From Bombus terrestris (Eukaryota; Arthropoda; Insecta; Hymenoptera; Apidae): a DNA stretch of 64,000 nt. The stretch lies in contig NC_063281.1 of assembly GCF_910591885.1 (NCBI RefSeq), forward strand, positions 9,655,200 through 9,719,199, read 5' to 3'. The position numbers were made by a program, and so were the translations under genes. The notes below the pieces were generated by a model. The model saw only the letters and a program-made list of their open reading frames with translations, did no database searches and had not been told where the DNA came from. Positions 38,321-52,051 of this stretch are shown one piece after another (the stretch's first letter is position 1; every line of letters starts with the position of its first letter).

Positions 38321-41183
38321 ACACACGCTTCTTTTTTGTGTTACCTTGCATCATTCAAATACATAAATCGTTGACAAATAGAGAAGCACTCTTTTTCATT
38401 AAAATGTTTACTATAACATTCGGTTGGAAATTGTATGAGGCGTGCAAAAGCGTCATGGTGTCGTTTTAGATTTCACGTATGAAAATAATTTATGAACGAA
38501 AGTACCTGTGGTACCAATTTTAGACGACCAAACAATCGTACATCGGTATAATACAGATACGTTTGACTTGAAAACAATAAAATACAGCATACAATGACTC
38601 ACGAAAGTGTATATTTGAATAATTATCGTGACAAACTTTTGTGCAACGAGACACGACTGGTTGCATTAGTAAAATTTGGAAGTAAGTTGGAAATGCATAC
38701 AAAAGATAGAAACTATTTGCCATAGACATACGTACAATTAATAAGAAATTAATAAGTATCGTGAATAACAATCTTAAATATATATATAACAAGTGTTATA
38801 ACGAAGGCTTATCGATATTAAACGAATAATTAAACGTGACAATTTTGTAACTTCTGTATACATTTATAAATCTCAGATTCCTTTTAAATCTTTCTAATAC
38901 GACTTTTAATATGATCACGATAGTTACGCCTGATTAGAATGTTTATCAAAATCTTTCGTAAGACACACGGATTATATGTACGAGAGGTTGCTAGAGCTAC
39001 GTTCGAAAACTTTCGTCAGTGCATAGGTTTATCAGTTTTACTATTTTTAGAGATCGATTTAATGATTTTGGAGTTAAAGCGTTAAGTATAAGGTTTGGTT
39101 CGTAAGCTCGCCTTTAACGATCGTTTTTGTATGCAATCCAAGCTACGGTTCTTTGCACGTGAGTTCGAAATTTCAAGAAGATTGTATCAATCGCCGGCGC
39201 GGTGTAGAGAAATCGATCGACCATTCGATGGACATTCCCAATGTAACGTCATTCGCAAATACATCTGTCCGACGAATCCTTCCTGCGAAATCATTTCTTC
39301 GTTAAGAAACAGGTTGCGTAAGCCGATACGAACATCGTATCGATTTATCGCCGTGTTTACACACGCGACCGCATTGTTCCCTTTGTTGTACGTAAACGTG
39401 ATGTTTTTTAACATTCTCGTGATGTTCCTTGCTGATTTCAGGAGAAAGTGTAAATCAAAATTCGGATGGTAATTCGATCGATTTTGCAAAGATTTCTTGT
39501 GCAACGCGGAGAGATCGACGAAATTAACGCGATCGCTGCGTCGGATCGCGGCATAATAAAACGCGATTTAATGATTGCGCCTCGGCGCCGACCATGTTTA
39601 TTATTTAAGAGAGAACCGTTCCATTTGGATCTAGAGGAGATACAACGGGTGACTGCTGTTTCTAACGCTCAAGACCTCCAAACACACGAGGGAAGTCCAA
39701 TTCTAAATCATCGCGAGACACACGCCATACCAATTAATTACGCGTGCGTATACGATGCTGGTGCAAGAGTATTTGAACACTCGTCGTAGAAAACTCTTAT
39801 GTGTATATCGTACATACGACGTAAAACATTTTGAAATTTCGACTGTCATGATCGTAATGTGCTGGTTTATGAAACCAAACTGATGATGGATATCAATGTT
39901 GTAAGATATATATTTACACGTTGCAAATACACGGTTCGCAAAAATCAACAAAATATTTGAACAGATTTTCCAGGTTCTCAAATTTGATTTTCTCGAAAGT
40001 ATATTCGTAAATTCATTATTCCTGGTCTTATTTTCAGCCACAGAATCTCTCTTCATTTAGGAATTGTACCGTTTTCTGATTTAGAACAACGATGTAATTG
40101 TATATAGCGTGAAACATTGGTTGTCTTCTATACCTTGAAAACTAAAACCTAGCAACAGATTACGCATGTATAGGAAAAAGTTACATACTCAGAATCTTGA
40201 CCCTGGCAAGATATTTAAAGGCCATGGAAGTCGGCCAGGTGTTCAACCCTATTCCGGATAATTAAAGCGATGATACATCCGTACACGACGAGTTCCTCCA
40301 ATTCCAAAGTTTCGATCACGAGGAGAATATTCGGATAGAAATGGACACAGCGGAGAAAACACGAGACACCGAACCAATGACTCGGCGGAGAAACATGGTT
40401 GAGATCACGAGGAAACGCAGTCCAACGTCGCAGATATCTCCGAATTGGAGACTCTGATCAGCAACGCGCGCCGTTTCTGTTTACACACGAGCCACGTTAG
40501 CCAGCCGGATAAACCACGGTCAGCCAGTTTCCCTCCAAATCTGCAAGGTTGCAACGTGCTTCTTGCAACAATCGAACAGCACCGCGTGGCGGACAGGCCA
40601 CGTTCTTCTTCGCTACAAACGTACGGTGACAAAGGGAACGACGAAGACGACGTGGATGGATGCACGGATCCGTTCATCCGCGGCACTTCGACGCGGAACA
40701 AGGATCCGTGAGCGTAAAAGGCACCCACACAAATGAGACGCTGCACAGACGGATAGGAGGGGTGGTAAGAGAGGAGGGAGGGGAGGGCGGCTGGGAAGAT
40801 GGAGTGGGGAGGTAGGTAAAGACAAAGACGCGAAGAGACAGAAAACGGATTCGAAAATAAAGAGACGATTTTTCGTGACAATTGTTCGATTGTTTATCTG
40901 GCGAGGACAACGCTCATTCATATTCTAATAGCGTGTAACGATCGTCGAATGAGTAAGAGAGGTACGATGTAAGTGAGGAAAAAAAGAGAGGTAGCGAGGT
41001 ACGAACCTCGTCGTTGACAACGACGATATTCTTCGAGTTTGCATAGGATACATCCATCGAAGATGGATCGAAGTAACCCACAACTGGCAGAATAGCACAG
41101 TTTGAGAGACTAATATCCAGATTGCGTATTCGACAACGACGATAACGACGACGACGACGATGACGACGATGACGACGACGATA

Positions 41184-41221
<38 letters not shown>

Positions 41222-43860
41222 AACGACAACGACGACGACAACGACGACGACGACGACAACGGCGGCGACGACGACGACGACGATGGAACAAACGAGAAAG
41301 ACAATGCGCGAAATGTGGGAACAAAACATTACGCGAATGTAGATATGTACTGTTATCGTTTAGATGAGCGATTACGATGACGACGATGACGAGGGTGACA
41401 ACGGGCTCGACGAAGACGAAAACGAAGATGTAGAAATTGAAAGGGAACGAACCAAGGTACAGAAAGAAAGAAGAACAAAGGATGGAGTTGGCTGGTTGTT
41501 GGTTGGTCGATCAGAGAAATAGAGACGGTAAACGAGAAGGAGAAAAAGAGGCCGAGATAGAGACAGAGAGAGAGCAAGAGCGCGCGGTGATAGAGAGGTA
41601 AAGAGAAGGAAGGAGAGCGAGAAGGGAGATATACGCGAAATGGTAGCGATCAAAAAGTAAGAACTCCTTTAACTGTTCGTGAACGACGCATCGTCGAAAT
41701 ATGTTGTTCACCGTCGACTTTGATTGCTCATCGTCACGGCAAGAGGCCGAGAACCAATCGAGAAAACGTTGCCAAGCATTACGGAGGCCAGGGGAGCGGA
41801 TCAGCTGTTCGCCTCGGCAATGACAACATTGGACACACGCACGACCCCCCCGTAGTGACTTTGACGCGCGTTTCATAGTCAGCCCGTTTACTGTCAGACG
41901 ATGCATTGACTTACCTCGAGCCTGGTGCGCCCGGAGTGTATCATCCTTTTGCGTCGCGTTATTTTGCAAAGCTTACGGGAATACCCGCACGGTTTTACAG
42001 AAAAAATGTCGCGGCCGAGCGAGTACCTACGCTTCACGATAGAAATGGCCGAGTCTACTGAATATGAGACGTGCCGCCGTCACTGGTGGGGGTTAAGGAC
42101 GACCGATGCATTTTCCCTTGGATCGAGATTCGTTCTACCTGATTGGTTCCTCTGACTCGACTTGGCGACAACGCAGCCAATCCTAAGCTTTCCAACCATT
42201 GTTTACACGCTTCTCATTGGATCGTTATTTTTGAGGGAGCGCGACGAAGACGTGCATCACCGATGCAACGATGCCAGAGACGCTCGCGTTGCATTTGCGA
42301 GATATGTATTTATTCCATGCAGCTACAAGATTATTGTTATCCTCTGAGCATCGTTATTATCGACTATCGGTAACATAACACCAAGCTACATACATTGTCG
42401 ACGTACAGAATAGACGTAAAATCATTTACTAGCAAATGGATAACAAGTGAAAGCAGGTACAAGCAGGAAATTCGGTACAAAAGAATGTACAAGATATGTA
42501 TTAAATATGTTTGAAAACATTGTTGACGGTTATCCTTTGTCGTAACAGTAGATTAACTTCATCGTAGTTAGACATAGTCGAAAGTGGAAGGAAATGTAAA
42601 AGATTGAGATTTCTGCTTGCTGTGAGTTGTATATGCTTCTATGCATTATGTTTTTTGAAAAAATCTTTGAAATTTTAATCAGAAATACATAATATATATC
42701 TGATAAAATTTCATAATTTTTTTTTATTTAAAATCGTCAATAATCACATTATCAATTCTCTGTAATTTTAACTTATTGATTTCGATGCTTGCTCGCGTTC
42801 TTTACACAATACTCTGGGTCTTTCAGATTCACTTCTAGAGTGATCCTAGATTTAGTGATCTCGTCACCAGAATCTGCAATTATGCAAATAGCAACAAACC
42901 GATCTCTTCTCTGGATCTTACTACATACATGATTAGTTAAGATGATCAGCGTTGCAATTGTTCAACTTCTAATGTGTTATAATTTAACTTCCTTCGTACG
43001 TCTTTTTTCTTATATACTTATATATGTATTTCTTTTTGTTTTCTTTGTTGTATACCTGTTATACGATATTGTAACTCGTTTTCTTCCTTGTACCATAGGG
43101 CTTGTTTCCGTGATTTGCTAAATAGATAATAAATAAATAAATAAATAAATGCAAGATTGCATTTCTTTTGCATGCTATCTCTCTTGATGATAGTTCTCAA
43201 CATCGAAATATGTAAGTATAATTCAAAATATAATCAGCTCTTGAAAAGGTGTACAAATAAAACGAATAAATTCGATGATGTAAAAAGACGTCCATTACCA
43301 TTATCGCGATTCACCGAAAAGATCAAACGAAACCGCTAAAATGAATAACACTTTTTCGATTTTACGATTGTATCTATATACATTTATCGGGAAAATTATA
43401 ATACAACCGAATTGTGTTAAGATTATATTTTAAGAACGTTGGTATTAAATTTTTGTCAAGGAGTCTTAAGCTATAATCGAACAATTCGATTCTCTTACAA
43501 TAGAAGTAATGATTCCATTTCTATTATAATAGTATTTTAGTTATCTATTATTAGATATTTTTGTCAATGATAATGTACTAATGATAGTTTACGTATATCC
43601 TACTTTCTTTCCAATTGTTATGCAGAATTAACCGCTTCGAATTTCTTGGTAGTTTGAATACGCTACTCAGAGCTTAATCCTTCGAGATGCTTATATTTCC
43701 TGTATTGTAAACAATTATTACACAATCTAGCTACACTTACCTCATGGGTCACCTACATACGTAGATTTCGAAATGTTATCGCTTGTAAATAACTTAATTT
43801 TCATTCTTAAGAGATAGCGTCATGTGATACGCTAAACAAAAGGAATTGATGCAAGTTATC
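36340..43860. other. 7.5-kb non-coding stretch between the F-box gene and the chitin-binding family
   Basis: No conserved coding sequence is found. Upstream exons and the promoter of the F-box gene may lie here. About 40.2-42.3 kb is noticeably richer in G, C and CG dinucleotides than its surroundings and is the best promoter candidate. Other content is a (CA)n run at 38,289-38,313 and a long CGA-type array at 41,131-41,283. Confidence 0.55.
41131..41283. repeat. (CGA)n trinucleotide array
   Basis: About 150 bp of CGA triplets with occasional CAA, CGG and TGA variants. It produces spurious poly-Thr, poly-Arg and poly-Ser open frames on both strands. It sits in the GC-richer part upstream of the F-box gene. 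Confidence 0.95.
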
Positions 43861-43873
43861 AGGTCGATAATTC

Positions 43874-43920
43874 GATAAGTTTGCTATAAAAGACTAATAC
43901 TCTATTTTAAAAGTGCCAGT
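43874..43920 (+). promoter_or_regulatory. Core promoter of chitin-binding gene 1
   Basis: GATAAG at 43874-43879, TATAAAAG starting 43885, and initiator-like CCAGTT with its A at 43918. The same 11-bp and 33-bp spacings recur at every paralogue. Confidence 0.8.
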
Positions 43921-44001
43921 TCTTTTGAAAAAGTGATCATAAAAGAGTGCGTTATTTTCGTATTTAAGATTGCGTAAAGAATGAGAATAAAATTTGTTGG
44001 A

Positions 44002-46440
44002 ATGAAATGTAAGTAATTTGAATTTGCAAATAATTCGTGATCATTTTTTAAGATGGTAGATAAATAAGTAGAGAATTACCCGATCGCGGTACATTCTGAT
44101 CACTAGATATTCGATAAGTTAAAATCAGACGTCATAACAGTTCTAATCAAAATATACCGGCAAATATTATCGATAACAGACATTATTTTTGGTCACTCAT
44201 TATCTGAGACGGAATTTTTTTTTCTTACCAATAATTATTACCTATAACGGAATCCTTTTAGTTCGTTATTAATAATGGTAAAAAAAAAAAAATATTCATC
44301 ATTTATAGCGAATCGAAACATTTAAAAATCAAAATCTATTAATCATTAAATTTTCTAAACAATCTATTTAACAATATTTCCCGTTTAAACAAAAATCAGC
44401 TTTTCCCTTATGACACGCAGAATAGTATTGATATACAGAATGGTAGATTCATTATTTTCTTTTATTACAGATTTACTATTACTGATCATTGCCCTTTTGG
44501 CAGTGACGGGGAACGCTTTTGCCGCAATACACGAAATTCCAACAAAATGCCCAGAATCTTCAGGCAAAACCGTACAGCTCGCTCACGAACACGATTGTAC
44601 CAAGTTTTACGTGTGTTCCAATGGGCAGAAACAACTCTGGAATTGCGCAGAATTTTCCCCAAGACAGAAGCTACATTTCGACCCTGAACTTCAAAATTGT
44701 ACTTTCCCCTGGGAGGCAAATTGCGCGTCGAGAGCACCGGATTGTTCAAGGGAGGAATTTATACAACCTCATCCCTCCAACTGCAGATCATATTACAAAT
44801 GCGAGAACGGGAAAAAAGTCCTAAAAATGTGTGACGAGGGACAGCTGTTTAATTTCGACTCTTTAGAATGCGTAGACAAAAATGCCACCAAGTGTAAAGT
44901 TTATGATTCATGTCCAACGGGTAAATTGTTGGAGGCTGTACTTCTCCCACACGAATGTAATCACAAATACAAATCTCTGTATTACGAATGTGTCGATGGG
45001 CAATACGTTGAAAGAGAATGCGCGTCGGGTCAAGTGTTCAATAATAGACGCAGACAATGCGTGTCTGACGTCTATTGTCCTGAAAACGGTACTAAATATA
45101 TTCCTGACAAGACGGATTGCACTTTGTATTACGAATGTGTGAATGGTGTTAAAACACAGAAAACGTGCGAAGATGGATTATCTTTCAACGAAATGAAAGG
45201 TATGTGTACTTGGCCACCGGGTAGCGAATGTTCTTTGAACTTGTTCAAACAAACCGAGTCGGCTACATCTTTTTTACTTGACGCAACCAAGGAAAATATC
45301 ATGCTGAAATGTCCAGCGAATGGAAATGCGTTCGTGCCTCACGAACGCTCTTGCACCAAATATTACGCTTGCGTGGACGGACGTCAGTTTATTGAAAATT
45401 GTCCGGACGGTATGATATACGACTATATTAGAAAAGTTTGCGATGCTCCGTATGCTGCCGTATGTAAGAATGTAATGACTCATTACGAGATTCAATTGCG
45501 AGGTATAGATTCAAATTGTCATTATTCGAATGATTGTCCAGCATACGGTAGTAAACGCTTTAAACATGAAAAAGATTGCAGGTTGTATTACGATTGTAAA
45601 AATGGTTACAAATGTCTTCGGTCGTGTTTTAAAGAATACGTCTTCAATCCATTAATCGAATCGTGTGATATACCAAAGAATAACCCTGATTGCTTAACTT
45701 CAGGCGGCTCTGATCCATCAGAAAACGAGTGTGATTGTGGTTGTAAGAATTGGATTCGCCGTTTCCCTAATCCCAAAAATTGCTCTCTATATTACGAGTG
45801 TGAAAATGGTAAGAAAGTGTCGAAGGAATGCGCTCCGAATCTTCAATACAATCGTGATAGTCAGAGTTGTACCTATCCAAAAGATGCAAAATGCAGCATC
45901 CCCGGTTGCGAAGAAGGAAAGTTTTATCATCATGACTATGAATGCAATAAATATTACGTATGTCGCCACGGTGAGAAAAAACCGCAGTACTGTTCATCTG
46001 GGCAAAAATTTGATTGGGTAGATTTGGAATGCAAGCCATCAGACAGGGTTCGCTGTTATCCCGAAGGGATTGTGGATGGCTGCGAAGGCAAATGTTCCTC
46101 AACAGATACCACGTTGCCCCACGAAAATTGCCGCAAGTATTGTAAATGCGAAAATGGAAACTCCATGGTTGAAATTTGTCCTAACAAACAATTTTACGAT
46201 CGGGAAACACACAAATGCGAGTGGCCAGAAAATCTGCATAACGTGTCATGCGAACCTTTCCCGTGCTGGCTTAATTCTATGGGAACCAATATTCCACATA
46301 AATGCCACTGTGACAAATACTACAGATGCAGAGACGGAATGAAATATCTCGTATTCTGCAAGGACGGAAAATACTTTGACTATGAACAAGAAAGATGCGT
46401 TGACAGTGCAGAAGCTCACTGCTACGCGAATAGACCATGA
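44002..46440 (+). CDS. Secreted protein with ten chitin-binding (peritrophin-A/CBM14) domains (gene 1, 658 aa)
   Basis: Predicted secreted chitin-binding matrix protein of the peritrophic matrix or cuticle. Exon 1 contributes only ATGAAAT (44002-44008) before the donor GTAAGT. Exon 2 starts after TTATTACAG at 44471. The join gives MKYLLLLIIALLAVTGNAFA, a good signal peptide. The unspliced frame can be read back to 44410, but that would read intron sequence. Ten six-cysteine domains follow, with patterns such as DCTKFYVCSNG, NCRSYYKCENG, DCTLYYECVNG and CNKYYVCRHG; domain 9 has the variant NCRKYCKCENG. The stop is followed by decayed further domains. No catalytic (chitinase) domain is present. 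Of the three full genes only this one keeps the seventh domain (about 45,730-45,900). Confidence 0.92.
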
Positions 46441-46830
46441 GATGTTGGGGAATGCGACGAAATCTATTTGACTGACGCAACAACAACTTCGTTCACGAAG
46501 ATTGCACAAAATACTGTAGGTGAGAGGGTACGAACGTGATTCTCGGGCAAAGACCTCCCAAAGATCTCTATTACGATAAAATATTTAGAGAATGTACTTG
46601 ACCTGAATATGTAAATTTACTGTCGGACTGCATATCGTTTGATTGTACCAGTGATGCTGATAGTATAATGCCTCATGAATATGTAATGTACGGTTTACTA
46701 TAAATGTGAAAAAGGATCAAAATATCGTGAGTAACGCAACGATGGATTTTGCTTTGATCATGTACTCGGAAAGTGTGCGAATCCTCGTTGTTATCATAAA
46801 TATTCGAACGATCAACATGAAGGACATCGC
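46441..46830 (+). pseudogene. Decayed chitin-binding domains after gene 1
   Basis: Directly after the stop, HEDCTKYCR (around 46,493-46,520) and, further on, YYKCEKGSKYRE- and FDHVLGKCA-like pieces can be read only by changing frame and crossing stops. They match the orphan domains behind gene 2 in order, so they are eroded former domains now in the 3' flank. Confidence 0.7.
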
Positions 46831-48839
46831 CCGAAATAGAATTCTTACAATACTGCGTATTGTTTAGTGGTTGGAAACATTAATTTGATTTATCAAATCA
46901 ATGCTATCTATCTCCTTATCATTATTGACATTATTCATTGTTATTATCAATACTTTATTTTGTAAACTTATTTTGATTTCTAAAATAATCGATTTCCAAA
47001 GACATTAGCATACAACAGTACACAACTAATATAAACCGAAAATATCACGTGAAATATGAAAGATCTGATCGTAGAAAATAAAATGGAAATAAAAGTTGTG
47101 TTATATCGCACTGTATTCTGTGAATTTCATAGTTTTCATAATGACGAAACGTTTCCAGCTGTCGATAGCTTAAAATTGAATATCGAAATCTACCTTATCG
47201 GTGGAATATATTTTCTTCACTCATAAGTAAAATTTATTCACAAAAGATAATCCTTTGGTATTTCACTGGCGTATAAATGTACAAGTAATATCGCGATATC
47301 AAATTTCTTCACGAATCGTAAGTTTGAAACACGATCTAATAATTTCGATTTTGTCGATATATCAACGGCGATGTTGACATTTTATGTCAAATTATTTGTA
47401 AAATATTAAAAGAGACATATCTTCGCATCATTCCGTTAACGTAATACAGAGATTGTATTGCAAATATAAACTGCTCAAGTTAGTGATATCGAAATTTATA
47501 TACACGGCTATTGGTTTGATCGAAAGGAACGAATTTGAAATTATCGATCGAAATAGAACAATTTTTATAGTAATCTTATTGACCGATCGATTGAATCGAA
47601 TTGAATTGAAGAAGTTAATTTTAAAATATCGAAGTTCCGTCGAATTTCGTTAATGGTGCCTGAAATAAGGAACAAATATTCCTAGATCTTTGCAATAGCA
47701 GGCGGTACCTGTTTGGCTTTAAATCTCTCGTTCTTCCTCTATTATTTAAACAATATTTTCTTCCAACGAAAGTTATGTACATTTTATCGAAACGCTCGTT
47801 GGTATTTAGTTTCTTAATGAAAATTAAAAATTAACTAATGTATGTCAAAGGTATAAAGAACAATGTCACAAGAATAACGTTTTATCGCGACGTATGTATA
47901 CTTTAGTGTAGACAGAATTTCCACGAAAAACGACATCAAAATTATTTTGAATTCTTATCTATAGGAATAGTTTCGCTTGGGGATTCTCGTTATCTACAGG
48001 AATTTATCATAAATCTTATCGATTGATTGGAGTAAACCGATTTCAAAACTGATTTTAAAACTATTTAACTGAAAAATTCGTTATACTATTGTAGCTTAAA
48101 ATAAACGCTCTTATTGTTCTAAAAATATATTTCTCAATATATCCACCATATGGTTACTCACAGAAAAAGCTGTTAACGTCAGAATGTGCACCCCCTGAAA
48201 CCATTCAACTTCCATCGAATTCGCTGCGAATGTAATAACGACAAAAATTAAGATGATAATTTCAGGCGAGACACCATATATATACAATATCAACGATCAT
48301 TTGCCAGTTATTTATAATATTCAAATATGTTTTTTTTTTTTTAACCATGTCATGGGATTTTGCTTAGAGATTCGTAGTCGTATATTATCGAGTGGCTAGA
48401 TTGCTATCGCTTATGTATATATTTTGGTCAAATTCACATCACAACGGTTTAACATGTGAAAACAATTGTAATTAGTTCAGATATATACGATTCCACGATC
48501 GAGTACTGCGTCGTAATCTCGTAAAGGATTTTACCGATTTCGTGCGATATTTTTGTTTCTCTACTCTATATGAATAAATACAATGAAAAGGAAAAATAAA
48601 CGCAAATGTTATTTAACTCAGTAAAATCGTGATTTTATTTGTTTATCTAACTAACATCTTCGTTATAATCAGTTACTAGCACGCTCAGACGTTATTTTAT
48701 TTCATAATTATTTCCATGCCTGTAACCACCTCTGATATTACATTATTTGAAATATTATTTCAAATAACATGTTATTTTATTTTATAACTATTTGAAATAA
48801 TTGTGAAATTGTTCTTTGAAATAATATCAGGCGACCTAT
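46831..48839. other. AT-rich spacer after gene 1
   Basis: No supported gene. A palindromic AT stretch at about 48,740-48,830 repeats TTTGAAATAAT-type units in both orientations. Confidence 0.5.
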
Positions 48840-48849
48840 TCATCAGGTA

Positions 48850-49333
48850 TACCTTCTACGCTCAGTTCTCATTAATGCGATCATGTCAGCAAAGCATTAT
48901 CACGAAGATGTTATTAGCCCTATTGAGAAATCATAGGTAAATGAAGGTTACGAGTTTGAAAGAGGCGAAGATGATACAGCTAACAATTCCACGTGTGTTA
49001 TACAAAGATAAGAGGAAATCACTGAACTGACCTTTTAATTGGCAAGATACCGTTTGGTAAGAGACCCTTTTCTGAAAAATAACAAGCCTCTTTCATCTGC
49101 CGCACCAGTGGAGCGGTTATTTTCTCTTGCAACAATATTAGATGGGCCCAGGCAAAGATCTGTCATGGATGAACTTTTTGAAGAGAGAAGTTTGCTTACG
49201 GCAAATTGCTGCAAAGATTTCTTAAGGTAACATTTTTTCTTATACAGATTAGAGTCTTTAACAAACTGAATTGTATTTCTTAGATGTTAGATGTATAACA
49301 TATGCTGTGTTGTTAGCGGTTGATTTCCGCAGG
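48850..49333 (+). mobile_element. hAT transposase C-terminal relic, copy 1
   Basis: An open frame at 49,039-49,230 encodes SSAAPVERLFSLATILD and then RSVMDELFEERSLL, the signature of the hAT transposase dimerisation region. Only this tail survives. About 480 bp are shared with copy 2 (56,150-56,637), and homology ends abruptly at the same sequence GATTTCCGCAGG. It is non-functional. Confidence 0.75.
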
Positions 49334-50040
49334 TGGTACAATACGGTCGGTCTATTTCGTTGAAGATGAGTTGTTTGGAGGACATAAGTGACTTTGGTGT
49401 GTTCGATTCTTAATGGGGTCAGTAAGCACTTATCTTACCCGTTCATCATTTTTTACTTATTTTCTAATAATAATAGTGAAAATAAAAATCCAAAATAAAT
49501 TATTTCAAACAGTTGCTTCTTATCGTCGTTCTAAATAAAATTTGGGCAGGTCTAGGCTAGGTTTAAATTTAGCATGCCAAAATCTGTAGGAAATGACGTA
49601 TAACAAGCCAAGGAAAGAATTAAATCATACGTTATAATGGAAAATAGCATAAATATAATATACCGAGTAATATAAAAAGCCGTCTATTGGCGTAATGACT
49701 AACATATTTCCGATTTATAATTGCAGGTATTTAGGTTTTGATCAGTAAGATTATGCTACAATCTAATAATGTCACGATCTTATCTGTATCATTGTGTAAC
49801 AGGACAAGAATTTTAAGAACTTTTGTTCTAAATCTTTGTCAGTACGTTATAAAGTCCAATCGAATAATTCTATTCTGTTATACCATGTATGTATCGTAGT
49901 TGTCTGTATTGAAGTTAGTTACTTCTTTTTACGATACTCTTCTAAGAGTATTCTACTTCTCTCATCGAAATTGTTATACAGAATCGCTTGCTTCGAATTC
50001 CTCGACGTTCTCAACACTTTGATTACAGTTTGCGTACACA
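49334..50040. other. Spacer before the distal promoter of gene 2
   Basis: No gene is seen. From about 49,660 it is homologous to about 57,370-57,830, upstream of gene 3, showing it belongs to the tandem unit. Confidence 0.5.
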
Positions 50041-50299
50041 ACTGCTTCTAAGTATATATTTGAGTATATAACATATTTTCTGTATCGTTATTAAGCACCA
50101 TTGTTCCATCGCACTTTTGGCATGTGAAGTCGGAAACGATAAGCGGGTTGAAACCTGAATGATAACTTTTAAATTGTGAGTAAGATAATAAAAGAAAATT
50201 ATCGTTTGAAACCAATCGAAACATCCATTGTTTAATGATATTATCGTTTGGAATAAGGCAAGGAGACATATCGATATCTTAAAAGTGCGATAAGTTAGC
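50040..50299 (+). repeat. Duplicated upstream module, copy a
   Basis: Shared block containing the TTATTAAGCAC, CATCGCAC and ACGATAAG sequences. Related copies lie at about 51,105-51,315, 57,815-58,488 (split by an LTR) and 61,826-62,097. Each is immediately upstream of a TATA box. Confidence 0.75.
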
Positions 50300-50336
50300 T
50301 ATAAAAGTCAAATCTTATCGTTTGGGACTGTCAGTT
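50289..50336 (+). promoter_or_regulatory. Distal core promoter for gene 2
   Basis: GATAAG at 50289-50294, TATAAAAG from 50300, and initiator TCAGTT at 50331-50336 (A at 50333). An intact mini-exon ATGAGAG with donor GTGAGT follows at 50,400-50,406. Confidence 0.75.
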
Positions 50337-50409
50337 CTTTATTAAAAACCAAGTTTCGGAGTTTTTATTATTTTTCAATTGTACAAATTGTTTACGGGAA
50401 TGAGAGGTG

Positions 50410-51300
50410 AGTAATTTTATAAGAGATATAGTTCGTAACCACATATGTTCCTTTTGAGACTTTATCTTATTTTGGGATATTCTTATATCGTACATATTGC
50501 ACAAGGTGTTGTTAGACTACAAGTAATTTAACAGGAAATTTAAGGCGTGTTTGTTGAAGCCGAAAAATTCAAGAATAAAAAAGTTACGATTTCGACTTTG
50601 TTTTTTAGTCATTGACAATTAAAAATCGGCCAAAATATCTCTTTCCGCATAGTGATCCTCAAGCCGAACGACGTTTGCCGTGCGACGTTTTGCAAAGCAA
50701 ATTGTAGATTGAATATTAAACCTGTTTACTCATGGAAATCCATAGGAACATATGAAAAACCGCTTTATGGAGCTCCCTAGCAAAGAGAATTAATGTTTTC
50801 TCTAATTCTTCGCCTCATACAATAAACCCAAGGAACACGCCAACTTCATATTTTCAGTTCTCTGAAAGTTTCTCATCGACTGTCCGAATAATTATGTTGT
50901 GCCAAAATCATTCTAGTCTCTTGCTTCAAAATGGCTGAAACATGACAATGTACTGATAGAGAGTTAATTGAGAATGAAAAATTTACAACACTCTTTGCCA
51001 ACGCTTTCATCTTCCTTGTATAATTCCGAATTATCCAGGAACAGCCATAATATTGGAGAAGTTCCTTTTGAAAGCGAGGGTATGCAATTATGGAAGCGAA
51101 CAGGCATCGTTATTAAACACTATTGTCCCTCCATCGCACCATTGACATGCGAATTCCGAAACGATAAGCCAATTTATATCAGAGTGATAAATCTAAAATA
51201 AGGAGTAAAGTAATAATAGAAATTATCGTTTGAAAATAATCTACACTTACATTGTTAAATGACCGTATCGTCCGGTAAAAAGTAGCAAGATATGTTGTTA
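50410..51300. other. Region between the two promoter copies of gene 2
   Basis: It begins with sequence like the start of intron 1 of the paralogues and ends with a second copy of the upstream module (from about 51,105). No chitin-binding exon remains between them, which suggests a deleted gene body or a partial duplication. Confidence 0.5.
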
Positions 51301-51304
51301 GTCC

Positions 51305-51425
51305 GTTAAGTTAGCTATAAAAATCAAATCTTACAATTTTGTAATGTCAGTTCCTTCCTAAAAATCGGTTATAGGAAGGTGTGTTATTTTTCAATCGTCA
51401 GAAATAAATCTGTTGGAATAAGAGA
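51305..51425 (+). pseudogene. Decayed proximal promoter and mini-exon of gene 2
   Basis: TATAAAAA at 51316 and TCAGTT (A at 51349) keep the 33-bp spacing. Three other elements are broken. The GATA box is GTTAAG (51305-51310), the start codon at 51418-51420 is ATA, and the splice donor GT at 51425-51426 is AT. By comparison with genes 3 and 4, this copy cannot make the normal spliced mRNA. Confidence 0.75.
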
Positions 51426-52051
51426 TGAGTGATTTTACCTGTGATATAGTTCGCAACTACGTAGGTTGCTTTCGGGACTTTATCTTATATCGCATATAGT
51501 AGACGTATTTTCTTTGGGAGAATATAGAGGACGAAATAAATTTGTTCGGCTACTGGTGAACATTAACGACGAAGGAGGCCATTTTCAATTACGAATAATC
51601 ATCATAGATGAACATTTTTTGCTTATTGGAAACCACTATTGAAAATTGTTATGCCGTTAACTGTTACACTTAGCACCCCTATATTCAACACTGCGTCGTA
51701 TATGCATTCGTCAGGTTGCTACACTGACGATCCATACTGTTTTTAGTTACCTATAACCATTAACGATGACAAAATTCCTTTGATTAGCAATAATCATGAC
51801 CGATGACGGAACCCGTTTTAGTCCGTCACTAATGATGATAATCAAAACATATTAATCATTTATAATAGTTATTTGTAATCAGTAACAGTAAAAATTAAAA
51901 TCACCAAATTCGTCACTAAAGTTTTTGGAAGTTTTCTTTAAGATGTAGGGGACATTGGTTTCCATTTAAACAAAAATTAGCTTTTTCTTCATGACAAATA
52001 GAATAGTATTGACATACAGAATGGCAGATTTGATATTTTCTTCTATTTCAG

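Noticed and set aside
40914..41342. Arg-, Val-, Ser- and Thr-rich open frames on both strands
   Set aside because: They are translations of the CGA triplet array and have no conserved domain.
44410..44470. ATG at 44410 (and 51991, 59160) as start of the chitin-binding proteins
   Set aside because: It lies before a strong acceptor, and the paralogues share an upstream ATG mini-exon that restores a clean signal peptide. It is kept only as an alternative for gene 2.
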